Below, piece by piece: positions 36,981 through 45,651 of a DNA stretch of 64,000 nt (the first letter of the stretch is position 1; the number at the start of each line of letters is the position of its first letter). The stretch comes from Pseudopedobacter alpinus (GTDB lineage: Bacteria; Bacteroidota; Bacteroidia; Sphingobacteriales; Sphingobacteriaceae): positions 124,001-188,000 of the forward strand of contig NZ_JBHULV010000052.1 of the NCBI RefSeq assembly GCF_042684645.1, given 5' to 3'. The position numbers and the translations under genes were made by a program. The notes below the pieces were generated by a model. The model saw nothing but the letters and a program-made list of their open reading frames with translations, was not told the DNA's origin and ran no database searches.

Positions 36981-37489
36981 AAAGAAGAAGGATATCCTTC
37001 AGCTTTTAAATTCTCCGCAGATTCTTCAATTTTATTTTTCAAATCAGATTTGAACTTAATTACTCGTTCAGCAATTTTACCATCTGAAGTACCTAAAATT
37101 TGAGCCGCCAAAATACCTGCGTTTTTAGCTGCATTTAAAGCAACTGTAGCCACAGGAATTCCATTTGGCATTTGCAAAATAGAAAGCACAGAATCCCATC
37201 CATCAATAGAATTACTTGATTTTACAGGCACACCAATTACTGGTAAGTGGGTAATGGAGGCAACCATTCCAGGTAAATGTGCAGCACCACCTGCGCCAGC
37301 AATAATAATCTTTAAACCTCTTTCAGCTGCATTTTGGGCGTAGTTAAACATTCTTTCGGGAGTGCGATGTGCAGAAACTACTGTTAATTCATAATCAATT
37401 CCCAATTCTTTTAACACATCTGCAGCTTCTTCCATTATTCCTAAGTCAGAGCGACTGCCCATTATTATACCTACTGTAGCTTTTGTCAT
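36977..37489 (-). CDS. purE: N5-carboxyaminoimidazole ribonucleotide mutase
   Basis: A 170-residue PurE with MGSRSDLGIMEEA at the N-terminus, SAHRTPERM and AGGAAHLPGM around the active site. It moves the carboxyl group of N5-CAIR to C4 in purine synthesis, directly after PurK. The two genes are 3 bp apart in the order purK-purE. Its stop is shared with the opposite-strand AlgH gene over four bases. Confidence 0.95.
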   Translation of the reverse strand: MTKATVGIIMGSRSDLGIMEEAADVLKELGIDYELTVVSAHRTPERMFNYAQNAAERGLKIIIAGAGGAAHLPGMVASITHLPVIGVPVKSSNSIDGWDSVLSILQMPNGIPVATVALNAAKNAGILAAQILGTSDGKIAERVIKFKSDLKNKIEESAENLKAEGYPSSF

Positions 37490-37492
37490 TTT

Positions 37493-38629
37493 TTATGCTT
37501 TTACCTTAAATGTTTCTTTTACAAATTTAGCTTTTTCAATTGCTTGTTGCCTATCCTCGTCAATTATGGTAATATGCCCCATTTTTCGGAAAGGTTTGGT
37601 GTATTTTTTTCCGTATAAATGAATATAAACACCTTCTTTTTTTAAAATTTCTTCTAAACCTTTATACTCTGCAACACCTTCGTAACCTTTTTCTCCCAAA
37701 ATGTTAATCATAACTGCGTTTGCAATTGCATCAGTATTACCTAAAGGTAAATTGAAAATTGCTTTAATGTGTTGCCCAAATTGTGAAGTAAAATTGCCTT
37801 CAATAGTTTGATGTCCGCTATTGTGCGGACGTGGAGCCAATTCATTCACCAATATTTGATGGTCTTTTGTTAAAAACATTTCTACAGCTAATACACCTAC
37901 AAAATTTAAACTTTCTGCAATATGTTTTGCTATTTCTTCTGCATTTTGTTGTATTTCAAAACTATAAGTAGATGGTGAAATTAAAAATTCAACTAAGTTA
38001 GCATCAGGGTTAAAATCCATTTCAACCATAGGGAAGGTTTTTATCTCTCCATTAGGGTTTCTGGCAACAATAACAGCAATTTCTTTTTCAAAATCAATTA
38101 AGTTTTCTACTAATGATGGTTGTTCAAAAGCATTTTCTAAATCGGTTTCATTCTCAATTTTTTTTACTCCTTTACCATCATATCCATCTTTTCTTAGTTT
38201 TTGAATATATGGGAAATGTAAGTTTGCTTCAATTAATTGCTCTTTGGTATTAAATATTTGAAATGGAGAACTTGGAATATCGTTTTCTTTGAAAAACTGC
38301 TTTTGTAAACCTTTATCTTGTATTAAACGAATGATGCGTGGTTGTGGATAAACCAAAACACCTTCTTTTTCTAATTCTTCTAAAGCTTCAATATTTACCT
38401 TTTCAATTTCAATGGTAATTAAATCAAGATTCTTACCAAAATTATAAACAGTCTCATAATCACCTAAAGAACCTACTTCAAAATAATCACAAATGTTTTT
38501 ACAAGGTGCATCAGCATCTGGGTCTAAAATACTTACAGAAATATTGTAATTAATGGTTTCTTGTATAAGCATTCTTCCCAATTGCCCACCGCCTAAAATA
38601 CCTAATCGGGTTTGTGATATTGATTTCAT
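37493..38629 (-). CDS. purK: 5-(carboxyamino)imidazole ribonucleotide synthase
   Basis: A 378-residue ATP-grasp enzyme. LGILGGGQLGRMLIQ opens the pre-ATP domain; KLRKDGYDGKGV and ELAPRPHNSGHQTIEG are typical PurK motifs. It makes N5-CAIR from AIR, ATP and bicarbonate for PurE. The ~230-bp upstream region separating it from nuoB is full of dispersed repeat sequence. Confidence 0.95.
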   Translation of the reverse strand: MKSISQTRLGILGGGQLGRMLIQETINYNISVSILDPDADAPCKNICDYFEVGSLGDYETVYNFGKNLDLITIEIEKVNIEALEELEKEGVLVYPQPRIIRLIQDKGLQKQFFKENDIPSSPFQIFNTKEQLIEANLHFPYIQKLRKDGYDGKGVKKIENETDLENAFEQPSLVENLIDFEKEIAVIVARNPNGEIKTFPMVEMDFNPDANLVEFLISPSTYSFEIQQNAEEIAKHIAESLNFVGVLAVEMFLTKDHQILVNELAPRPHNSGHQTIEGNFTSQFGQHIKAIFNLPLGNTDAIANAVMINILGEKGYEGVAEYKGLEEILKKEGVYIHLYGKKYTKPFRKMGHITIIDEDRQQAIEKAKFVKETFKVKA

Positions 38630-38694
38630 ATTTGTTTTTTGGTTGTTTTGTTAACCATTAATTTTGTTTTTTAATGAGCTTTGTTTATTAACAA

Positions 38695-38800
38695 CAAAGA
38701 GCACAAAGATTTTTATTATTTTTAGTCACAAAGTGCACAAAGTTTATTTTTTTATTAACCTCAGAGGGCTCGGAGTTCACAGAGCTAGATGGATCTTCAA
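38695..38800. repeat. Dispersed short repeats in the purK-nuoB spacer
   Basis: Direct-repeat-like units ACAAAGAGCACAAAGA and CACAAAGTGCACAAAG are followed by CCTCAGAGGGCTCGGAGTTC and ACAGAGC. Such (C/T)ACAAAG and CAGAG arrays occur between genes in several Bacteroidota. The plus-strand frame across it (38664-38861) has no protein-like features. Confidence 0.5.
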
Positions 38801-38857
38801 GTTAAAAAAAATCCGGTTTAAACCTTATAGCCTCCATTATAAACCTTCCACCTTTCT

Positions 38858-39340
38858 CTAAACTTCAGAGAGCTTTTCTTTCTCTATCAATTTTTGTAAT
38901 TCTAAAATGCCACCAATTAGTGCTTCTGGACGTGGAGGGCAGCCTTGTACATAAATGTCAACAGGGATAATCCTATCTACACCTTTAACAACATGATAGC
39001 CGTGTTCCCAGTATGGACCACCGCAATTAGAACAAGAACCCATTGAAATTACATATTTAGGTTCTGGCATTTGCTCATATAATTTTTTAATTCGCTCAGC
39101 CATTTTAAAAGTAACCGTACCAGCAATAATAATTACATCTGCTTGCCTTGGCGAAGGGCGTGGAAAAACTCCAAATCTATCCAAATCAAAATTTGAAGCC
39201 ATTGAACCCATCATTTCAATAGCGCAACAAGCTATACCAAAACTTAAGGGCCATAATGATGAAAGTCTTGCCCAGTTCATTAAGTCATCTAATTTGGTAA
39301 CTACAACTCCAGTATTTTCTAATTGCTTTTCTAAACTCAT
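38858..39340 (-). CDS. nuoB: NADH-quinone oxidoreductase subunit B
   Basis: A 160-residue complex I subunit. The N2 cluster ligands are all present: Cys38 and Cys39 (GIACCAIEMM), Cys103 (GSCSNCGGPYWEHG) and Cys134 (VQGCPPRPEA). It passes electrons from the peripheral arm to quinone. It overlaps nuoA by 4 bp. No nuoC follows; the next gene on this strand is purK. Confidence 0.96.
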   Translation of the reverse strand: MSLEKQLENTGVVVTKLDDLMNWARLSSLWPLSFGIACCAIEMMGSMASNFDLDRFGVFPRPSPRQADVIIIAGTVTFKMAERIKKLYEQMPEPKYVISMGSCSNCGGPYWEHGYHVVKGVDRIIPVDIYVQGCPPRPEALIGGILELQKLIEKEKLSEV

Positions 39341-39906
39341 TGTTTTTTAAATCGTGGAGTAAATGCGGGTTTGCTAACAACGGGTGCTGTTGCTGGTTGT
39401 TCCGAAACTGTTTTTTTATGCTGAAATGGAACATATTTATTTTCGTTTATTCCATCATAAGCATTTAACGGAATTGCAGTATCTATGGTAGGCAAAATAG
39501 CATCTGGTTTAATCCAATCTAAATCTTTTTTGCGCCAAACATAAACTAATCCTAATAAAAGAATCCCTAAAAATATAATCATTTCGGTAAATGTAAGCCA
39601 TCCCCAGCGGCTATCAGCAGCAATTAATTCTTTATCGCTAAATATAGTGACCCAAGGGAAAACGAAAATCATTTCTACATCAAACAGTAAAAATATAAGG
39701 GCAATTACGTAAAAGCGACTGTTAAATTGAATCCACGAAGAACCGGTCGGCTCCTCACCACATTCGTAAGAACTGTTTTTTTCGGGATTTGGTTTGTGCG
39801 GTGCAATTAATTTATTTACTGCAAAAGCACCTCCAACAGCTAATAAACCTGTTATTAAGAAAATTAAAACCTTACCAAATTCTGTTATACTGGAGATTTC
39901 TTCCAT
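39337..39906 (-). CDS. nuoA: NADH-quinone oxidoreductase subunit A
   Basis: A 189-residue subunit, longer than most NuoA proteins because of a polar C-terminal extension of about 55 residues ending APVVSKPAFTPRFKKQ. Three membrane helices and the conserved YECGEEPTGSSWIQFNSRFY and LIFLLFDVEMIFVFPW segments are clear. It is part of the membrane arm of complex I. A TAACTTTG box lies only five bases before the start codon, so its mRNA may be leaderless. Confidence 0.95.
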   Translation of the reverse strand: MEEISSITEFGKVLIFLITGLLAVGGAFAVNKLIAPHKPNPEKNSSYECGEEPTGSSWIQFNSRFYVIALIFLLFDVEMIFVFPWVTIFSDKELIAADSRWGWLTFTEMIIFLGILLLGLVYVWRKKDLDWIKPDAILPTIDTAIPLNAYDGINENKYVPFQHKKTVSEQPATAPVVSKPAFTPRFKKQ

Positions 39907-39910
39907 AGTA

Positions 39911-39918
39911 CAAAGTTA
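39911..39918 (-). promoter_or_regulatory. Promoter -7 box of nuoAB
   Basis: On the minus strand the bases read TAACTTTG, an exact TAnnTTTG, ending five bases before the nuoA ATG; a TTTAG lies 20 bp upstream. The predicted transcript start is at or next to the start codon. Confidence 0.5.
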
Positions 39919-39981
39919 ATCAATGAGCGCATATTTTTACTAAATATTATAGATATGATTTAAAAATGCCATTTTTGAAGC

Positions 39982-41172
39982 ATGAATTACGATGCGGTTA
40001 TAATTGGAGGTGGTGCTTGTGGCTTAATGTGTGCTGTACAAGCAGGTTATTTAGGTAAACGCACTTTAATTTTAGAAAAAAATGCCCAAGTTGGTGCTAA
40101 AATTCTAATATCTGGCGGTGGGCGTTGCAACTACACCAATTTACACACTACACCAGCTAATTTTGTATCAGAAAATCCACATTTTATAAAATCAGCATTG
40201 TCACAATGGACTGTTGATGATTCTGTTTCTTTTTTTGAGACTTATGGTATAAGCGGACAAGAAAAAACTTTGGGTCAGCTTTTTCCTACAACAAATAAAG
40301 CCAAAGATATTGTAAACATTTTTACTGATTTATGCGAACAATTAGACCAAACAATTTTATTGAATTGCGATGTTAAGTTTGTTAAACAACATCCAAATGG
40401 ATTTGAAATAGGTTATGAGCAACATGGTAAAAGCCATACCATAATATGCCCTAAAGTAGTAATGGCAAGTGGTGGATTGCCAATTGCAAAAATGGGCGCT
40501 ACAGATTTTTCTTTAAAAGTAGCTAAGCAATTTAACTTAGAAATTGTTAAAACAGCCCCAGCTTTGGTGCCTTTAACTATCACAGGTAAAGAAGAAGCTT
40601 TTTTTGCAGGTTTATCTGGTAACTCCATTTTTGCAAGAGTAAGTTTACCAGAAATAAGTTTTGAAGAAAATATTTTGTTTACGCATTGGGGTTTAAGTGG
40701 CCCCGCAATACTTCAAATATCTTCTTATTGGCAACCAGGTAATCAAATTGAAATTGATTTATTGCCTAATCAAAATATAATAAGTTTGATAGAGCAGGAG
40801 CGAAGTGCGAATGGGAAAAAAGTTTTATCAAACTACTTAGCTGCATTTTATACTCGTAAATTTATTGATGCTATTGGCGAGTTTATTCCTACTCAAAAAA
40901 ACTTAGCTTCTTTAACTAAAGATGATTTTATAGCTATTGAAAACTTTATACATCATTTTAAAGTGAAACCAGCTGGAGATAAAGGTTATGATAAAGCGGA
41001 AGTAATGCGTGGCGGGGTTTCCACTAACGAACTATCTTCTAAAACTTTAGAGTCGAAAAAAATACAGGGTTTATATTTTGGTGGCGAGTGTGTTGATGTT
41101 ACTGGTTGGTTAGGTGGTTTTAATTTTCAATGGGCTTGGGCATCTGGCTTTGTGATAGCTCAAAACATATAA
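39982..41172 (+). CDS. HI0933-type FAD-dependent flavoprotein
   Basis: A 396-residue flavoprotein. VIIGGGACGLMCAVQAGYLG and a following Glu-Lys (LILEKN) form the FAD-binding Rossmann motif, ISGGGRCNYTN is the signature of the HI0933/YhiN family, and YFGGECVDVTGWLGGFNFQW is the conserved C-terminal FAD-contact segment. Family members are annotated as aminoacetone oxidase-like or as uncharacterised NAD(P)/FAD oxidoreductases; the substrate is unknown. Its 3' end lies one base from the convergent 41174 gene. Confidence 0.88.
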   Translation: MNYDAVIIGGGACGLMCAVQAGYLGKRTLILEKNAQVGAKILISGGGRCNYTNLHTTPANFVSENPHFIKSALSQWTVDDSVSFFETYGISGQEKTLGQLFPTTNKAKDIVNIFTDLCEQLDQTILLNCDVKFVKQHPNGFEIGYEQHGKSHTIICPKVVMASGGLPIAKMGATDFSLKVAKQFNLEIVKTAPALVPLTITGKEEAFFAGLSGNSIFARVSLPEISFEENILFTHWGLSGPAILQISSYWQPGNQIEIDLLPNQNIISLIEQERSANGKKVLSNYLAAFYTRKFIDAIGEFIPTQKNLASLTKDDFIAIENFIHHFKVKPAGDKGYDKAEVMRGGVSTNELSSKTLESKKIQGLYFGGECVDVTGWLGGFNFQWAWASGFVIAQNI

Positions 41173-41173
41173 A

Positions 41174-42271
41174 TTAAATTGCGAGTTCATTTCTGATTAA
41201 AAACCTATTAATTAAGTGCATTATTAACCAATATATAGGCATTACAAAAGGGTATAATCCAAATATTAGGATGTAATACCCATGAAACCTACTCGCATTA
41301 ACACCTATCATATTATCAATAAAACTAAAAGATGAATTATAAACTAACATGGTTAAAAATGGAACAATTAGGCTTCCTATAACAACTATTAACTTATTTT
41401 TTTTATTATTTGATGTTCTGTTTTTTATTAAAACCAGTAAATGAATTAATGTGGCAATAACTCCAAAAAGCCACATAAAACCATTTGGGGAAATATTTAT
41501 TAATATATTTAAAAAAGCGGTTTGCTTTGGTTTGTATTTAATTACTATAAAATTGGCAGGTAAAGTTTTAAAATGCCAGTATTTAAACTGATTGATAATC
41601 TCTTTTTCTGTACCTAAATTGGTGCTAATTTCTTGATTTTCCTCTTGTTGTATTTTAATACTTAAAGAATTAAAAGATTTCCAGTACTTAGCCGGAGATA
41701 AAGAATATCTAAAACTTAAACTCTTAACCCAATCAGATTTATCTTCCCAAACATTTGCAATATATTCAACTTTTATTTGATGAATACCGGTAGCTAAATT
41801 GGTTTCAAAAAATTTTAGATCTTCTATGCTATAAATATCAACCTTGTTATTTTCAAAACTAACATATACCCGTTCTGCTTCACCTTCATTGGCTTTAAAG
41901 TTTTCGCTAAAACCTCTAAATTTACTACGGTCTATATTCACATAGTCATTTGGAATACTTTTTATTTCTACAGGCTCATTGTTTAGCCAAACTTTAAAGT
42001 CGGCCTTATAGTCTAAAGCTAAAAATAACAGCGGTATTTTATTGCTCCTAAAGCTGTTATTAATAGTGTAAATAATGGTGTATTTAGCAAAAGAAAAATC
42101 TTTACTAATTTTAATATGAATTTGTTCTCCTAAAATATTAATGTCTTTGCTAGATAGTGCAGAAGATGCCTTTGTGCCTTCTGTAATGGGAGAAGCCATA
42201 TTTGCGCAGCAAATTTGCAAACCAAATAAAGCTATTATTAAGAAAGTGAGAAGGCTTCTAATAATAAACAT
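41174..42271 (-). CDS. Exported domain with C-terminal membrane helices, unknown
   Basis: A 365-residue protein. A signal peptide or anchor (residues 1-23, ending near LQICCANM) leads into a ~230-residue beta-rich domain with no recognised family. Three membrane helices follow in the last ~120 residues (around 255-275, 287-306 and 328-352). It starts one base after the stop of the CAP-domain gene and is almost certainly co-translated with it. Function unknown; the pairing suggests it works with the CAP protein at the inner membrane. Confidence 0.55.
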   Translation of the reverse strand: MFIIRSLLTFLIIALFGLQICCANMASPITEGTKASSALSSKDINILGEQIHIKISKDFSFAKYTIIYTINNSFRSNKIPLLFLALDYKADFKVWLNNEPVEIKSIPNDYVNIDRSKFRGFSENFKANEGEAERVYVSFENNKVDIYSIEDLKFFETNLATGIHQIKVEYIANVWEDKSDWVKSLSFRYSLSPAKYWKSFNSLSIKIQQEENQEISTNLGTEKEIINQFKYWHFKTLPANFIVIKYKPKQTAFLNILINISPNGFMWLFGVIATLIHLLVLIKNRTSNNKKNKLIVVIGSLIVPFLTMLVYNSSFSFIDNMIGVNASRFHGYYILIFGLYPFVMPIYWLIMHLINRFLIRNELAI

Positions 42272-42272
42272 G

Positions 42273-42863
42273 TTACCAAATCATATCGGCAACAGCTACT
42301 TTATCCCAACGTTTATGATACTGCACACTTAAGCCAATTTTTTTATAACTTTTGTTTAAACAATTAATTCGATGGCCTAAACTGGCAACATTATGGTCTA
42401 TTAGCCATTGCATCACAATATCTTTTCCGGTTTCCATACCATAAGAACAGCATTCAGCATAATTGCCTTTATTACAATTAATGCGAGTATGACCTTCTGT
42501 ACCTGCTAAACCTTGTTCAGTAGCAAAGCACTTTGCGTTATCGTAAGCAGCTTGGTCAAAAACGAGAGCCTCTGATGGAACAGCTTTTGCCAAATCGTTT
42601 AACAAAGAAGTGATGTATGGAGAATTTTTAAGATAATCGCCGTATTTAGCAGTACCATAATAGCCCGTAACTTCGTATTTGGCAAATTCTTGAGGATATA
42701 AGCGGGCTAAGTTGATGTATTTTATAGCATCTTTTTCTACCGATGTTAAAAAGCTGATAGCTTTAGCTGTGTTTGCTTTTTCTAATTGTAAAACACTCCA
42801 ATTTTGGCCAAAAACTAAAATTGAGGTAAAAATAAGTGTGAAGATTAAGGCTAACTTTTTCAT
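42273..42863 (-). CDS. Secreted CAP-domain (SCP/PR-1-like) protein
   Basis: A 196-residue protein with a signal peptide (about residues 1-19, cleaved near VFGQ). The CAP domain is clear: ALVFDQAAYDNAKCFATEQG, GHTRINCNKGN and SLGHRINCLNKSYKKIGLSV, with conserved histidines and cysteines. CAP proteins are secreted and diverse in role. The gene is upstream of, and translationally adjoining, the 41174 membrane protein. Confidence 0.85.
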   Translation of the reverse strand: MKKLALIFTLIFTSILVFGQNWSVLQLEKANTAKAISFLTSVEKDAIKYINLARLYPQEFAKYEVTGYYGTAKYGDYLKNSPYITSLLNDLAKAVPSEALVFDQAAYDNAKCFATEQGLAGTEGHTRINCNKGNYAECCSYGMETGKDIVMQWLIDHNVASLGHRINCLNKSYKKIGLSVQYHKRWDKVAVADMIW

Positions 42864-42986
42864 AAAAATATTTACATGAAAGTAATACTTTTTAAATGAT
42901 TAAGCATACCCATATTTGGGTATATTCTATTCTTAAATTAGATTTTTTTAAATTGATGTAAAAAATTGCCGGTTTTTAATAAAGCA

Positions 42987-44852
42987 CTAAAAGTTTAAAT
43001 AGTCTTGATATACAGTTTGCATTAAAGCTTTTGCCTTTTTTTCTAATTCTTTTTCTTGTTGAGGGGTATCAATTTTGTTTTTATAAATAACTCTTTTGCC
43101 AATAGGGTCAAAACTAACAGCTTGTTTATTGTTATTCATAAACCCGAAGCCATTATCCCATGAGTAAAAAGCAAAACCATTAACCTGTGGAGACAATAAG
43201 TTTTTGCTGTAATGGTAAGCAGTGTCCCTTATATTTAACTGATTTAAAAGAATTGATGTAAAGTCTATTTGGTTACCAACCTTTTCTATTTTTTTGTTGT
43301 GATAACTTTCTTTTAAAGCACCACCAAAAAATAAAAGAGGAATGTGATACCTTCCTGGATCATAAATTTCCCTTTTTTCTGTAGGTAAACGATGCCCATG
43401 ATCAGCAACTACAATAAATAATGTGTTTTTGTACCAATCTTCTTGTTTTGCTTCTGCTACAAACTTAGCCAACATTTCATCTGTAAAGTAACTTGTGCTT
43501 CTAAACATATTACTTACATTATTCTTACCAAATTTATAATCGCCTTTAAGATAAAAAGGTTCATGGTTAGATAGAGTTAATAGTGTTGAAAAGAAAGGCT
43601 GTTTTTCTGTTTTTAAGTTTTTCAGAAATTCGTTAAAAGTTACATCATCAGCAACGCCCCATTTACTAAGCTCTTCGTCAGTATTAATGTTATTTATGTC
43701 AATTATTTTATCGTAACTATGGCTCATTAAATACGATTTAAAGTTTGCAAAGTGCAAATCGCCACCATAAAAAAAAGAGGTTCGATAGCCAATTTTCTTT
43801 AAATCAGTTGGTATTGCTGGTAATTTTGCTTGTTTATCATTTCGCTTTATGATGCTTTGTATGGCTTGAGAAGGAAAGCCACTCAAAATTGCTACAATTC
43901 CTTTATCAGTACGGTCAGATGTGGATAGAATATTGGTAAACAATAAACCTTCTTTTATTAATTTACTAAAATTAGGAGTTACACCTTTTTCTGGACCTAA
44001 TTCTTCTATCACATCAGCTGTAAAGCTTTCCATAATAATTAAAACAATATTAGGTTTTGCCGTATTTAAAATGATTGTGGTGTCTTTGATGTTTTTATAA
44101 AGATTATCTTTTATAGCATAAGCCTCTTTATCTGTAAAATACAAATACGGATTTCCTTTTTGCTTACTTTGGCTAATAATGTTTGATATTAGGTACCAGT
44201 TGGTGTTAATTGCCGATATATTTAATATTTGCTGATTGCTAAAATAAACTCTACTTGGATTCATTGGTGCAATACCAACGCTGCCTCTAATAGCCAAAAA
44301 AGTAAAAGAAATAATGAAAAATGATGCTATCAATTTATATAATAGTTTTTGTTTTAATGAAATTGAGTTCGTTTTTCTGATTAAAAGATGATAAGTAAAT
44401 AAACCTAAAACAAAAATTGAAAGTATTGCAAAAGTACTAGCAAGAATAGGAGAAGAGCTTGTAGAAGCTATTGCCTCGTTTGGTGAATCTAATAAAAACT
44501 CTATTGCTTTATCGTTAAACTTAGTGCCCCATTCTTTATAGATATTAATATCAACAACGGCAATTATAGCGCTAATAGCTAATAATATGTATGAGTAAAT
44601 GTTAATAAATTTTAATGGAATGTTTTTGTTTAAAAGCCAAAATACGATAGAAATTAGAAATGGGATAACGCAGAAATATCCGGCCATAGACATATCCATC
44701 AATATGCCGTATAAAAAAGTTTTTAAGATTTCTGTAAAAGGGAAGGAGGATAGCTTGTCAATATTCCAAATTTCAAAAAAGAAACGAACTATTAAGAAAA
44801 ATACAACCCAAAAAAGGAAATATTTTATAAAAAAAAATAGGCTTTTAAGCAT
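42987..44852 (-). CDS. LTA-synthase-like sulfatase-family membrane enzyme
   Basis: A 621-residue protein: about five membrane helices in the first ~210 residues, then an alkaline-phosphatase/sulfatase-fold extracytoplasmic domain. PNIVLIIMESFTADVIEELG and STSDRTDKGIVAILSGFPSQ (with the catalytic threonine) match the LtaS/phosphoglycerol transferase family; ADHGHRLPTEKREIYDPGRYHIPLLFF carries metal ligands within its first 20 residues. In a Gram-negative it would modify glycans or lipids with phosphoglycerol or phosphoethanolamine. A perfect inverted repeat overlaps its start codon. Confidence 0.85.
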   Translation of the reverse strand: MLKSLFFFIKYFLFWVVFFLIVRFFFEIWNIDKLSSFPFTEILKTFLYGILMDMSMAGYFCVIPFLISIVFWLLNKNIPLKFINIYSYILLAISAIIAVVDINIYKEWGTKFNDKAIEFLLDSPNEAIASTSSSPILASTFAILSIFVLGLFTYHLLIRKTNSISLKQKLLYKLIASFFIISFTFLAIRGSVGIAPMNPSRVYFSNQQILNISAINTNWYLISNIISQSKQKGNPYLYFTDKEAYAIKDNLYKNIKDTTIILNTAKPNIVLIIMESFTADVIEELGPEKGVTPNFSKLIKEGLLFTNILSTSDRTDKGIVAILSGFPSQAIQSIIKRNDKQAKLPAIPTDLKKIGYRTSFFYGGDLHFANFKSYLMSHSYDKIIDINNINTDEELSKWGVADDVTFNEFLKNLKTEKQPFFSTLLTLSNHEPFYLKGDYKFGKNNVSNMFRSTSYFTDEMLAKFVAEAKQEDWYKNTLFIVVADHGHRLPTEKREIYDPGRYHIPLLFFGGALKESYHNKKIEKVGNQIDFTSILLNQLNIRDTAYHYSKNLLSPQVNGFAFYSWDNGFGFMNNNKQAVSFDPIGKRVIYKNKIDTPQQEKELEKKAKALMQTVYQDYLNF

Positions 44853-44892
44853 GGTGCAATTTATAAAAGAATGCCCAAGCTTAAAAGCCTAT
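44837..44892 (-). promoter_or_regulatory. Hairpin overlapping the start of the LTA-synthase-like gene
   Basis: Fourteen bases at 44837-44850 are the exact reverse complement of 44879-44892 (core GCTTAAAAGCCTA). In the minus-strand transcript the 3' arm begins with the G of the start codon and covers codons 2-5, followed by a run of Us. It begins 18 bases after the stop of the upstream gene, so it can serve as that gene's terminator while lying in the next gene. Confidence 0.55.
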
Positions 44893-44909
44893 ATGTAGAA
44901 TTAAATTTT

Positions 44910-45593
44910 TTATCCGCCCATTTGGCTTAATAAATCTTCAAATTTCATAGTTTCAAAACCATCAGGAACGGTCATATTTATGTCTACAACAGCATCTTCT
45001 TTAATGCTTTTAAATGTCATTTTAGATTTCATACCTCTTGCATCATTACTAAATTCTAATGGTACACCTTTAATTCCTTTAACTGTACTTGTTAACGAAT
45101 TTGAGGGTATTTCTATCTCTGTGGTTGCCCAAACTTCACTTTTATCGCCAGATGATTTTTCTGTAAGTGCATATTTTATACAATTATAACCACCAATTTT
45201 TTTTGATTCAGTTGTGGCTGTAATATCAAAATCTTTCTCTCCTCCGGCTTGCATTTGCTGCATTTTATCACTTTGCTCTTTACTCATTTTAACAGCAATT
45301 TTTTTGTTTTGCATAGGTACTTCGGTTAAGCTTAAAGATTCTTTAGTAGCATTGTTGTAAATAACAGATGTTGAATACATACCCATATCCATATTAAATT
45401 TACTTAAGTCTCCTTTAAAAGTTACTACAAACTCCGCTGGTAGCATCGCAGCCATTGATTGTTGGTCTGGTGGTAAATCATATTCAACAGCATAAGTAAC
45501 TGTACCTTCTTTTATAATTTTTTGTGCCTGAGCTATAAATGTATATCCAATACATGCTATAGCTATTAATGTTGTTTTAAATAGCTTATTCAT
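44910..45593 (-). CDS. Secreted protein, DUF4412-like
   Basis: A 227-residue exported protein with a signal peptide (about residues 1-23, cleaved near IAQA). The body is beta-rich: KEGTVTYAVEYDLPPDQQSM, a Met/Gln-rich middle, ATTESKKIGGYNCIKYALTE and a C-terminus ending FEDLLSQMGG. The GYNCxKY and EVWAT segments resemble DUF4412 and GLPGLI-type envelope proteins of this phylum. Function unknown. It lies just upstream of the LTA-synthase-like gene, with a hairpin in between. Confidence 0.55.
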   Translation of the reverse strand: MNKLFKTTLIAIACIGYTFIAQAQKIIKEGTVTYAVEYDLPPDQQSMAAMLPAEFVVTFKGDLSKFNMDMGMYSTSVIYNNATKESLSLTEVPMQNKKIAVKMSKEQSDKMQQMQAGGEKDFDITATTESKKIGGYNCIKYALTEKSSGDKSEVWATTEIEIPSNSLTSTVKGIKGVPLEFSNDARGMKSKMTFKSIKEDAVVDINMTVPDGFETMKFEDLLSQMGG

Positions 45594-45651
45594 TTTTTGT
45601 GTGTTTTTATCTTAGATGTTTGTTTTAATTAAATGTTACAATATAATTCAT

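Noticed and set aside
38664..38861. Plus-strand frame in the purK-nuoB spacer
   Set aside because: It is made of short dispersed repeats and overlaps nuoB's end; nothing in the product looks like a protein domain.
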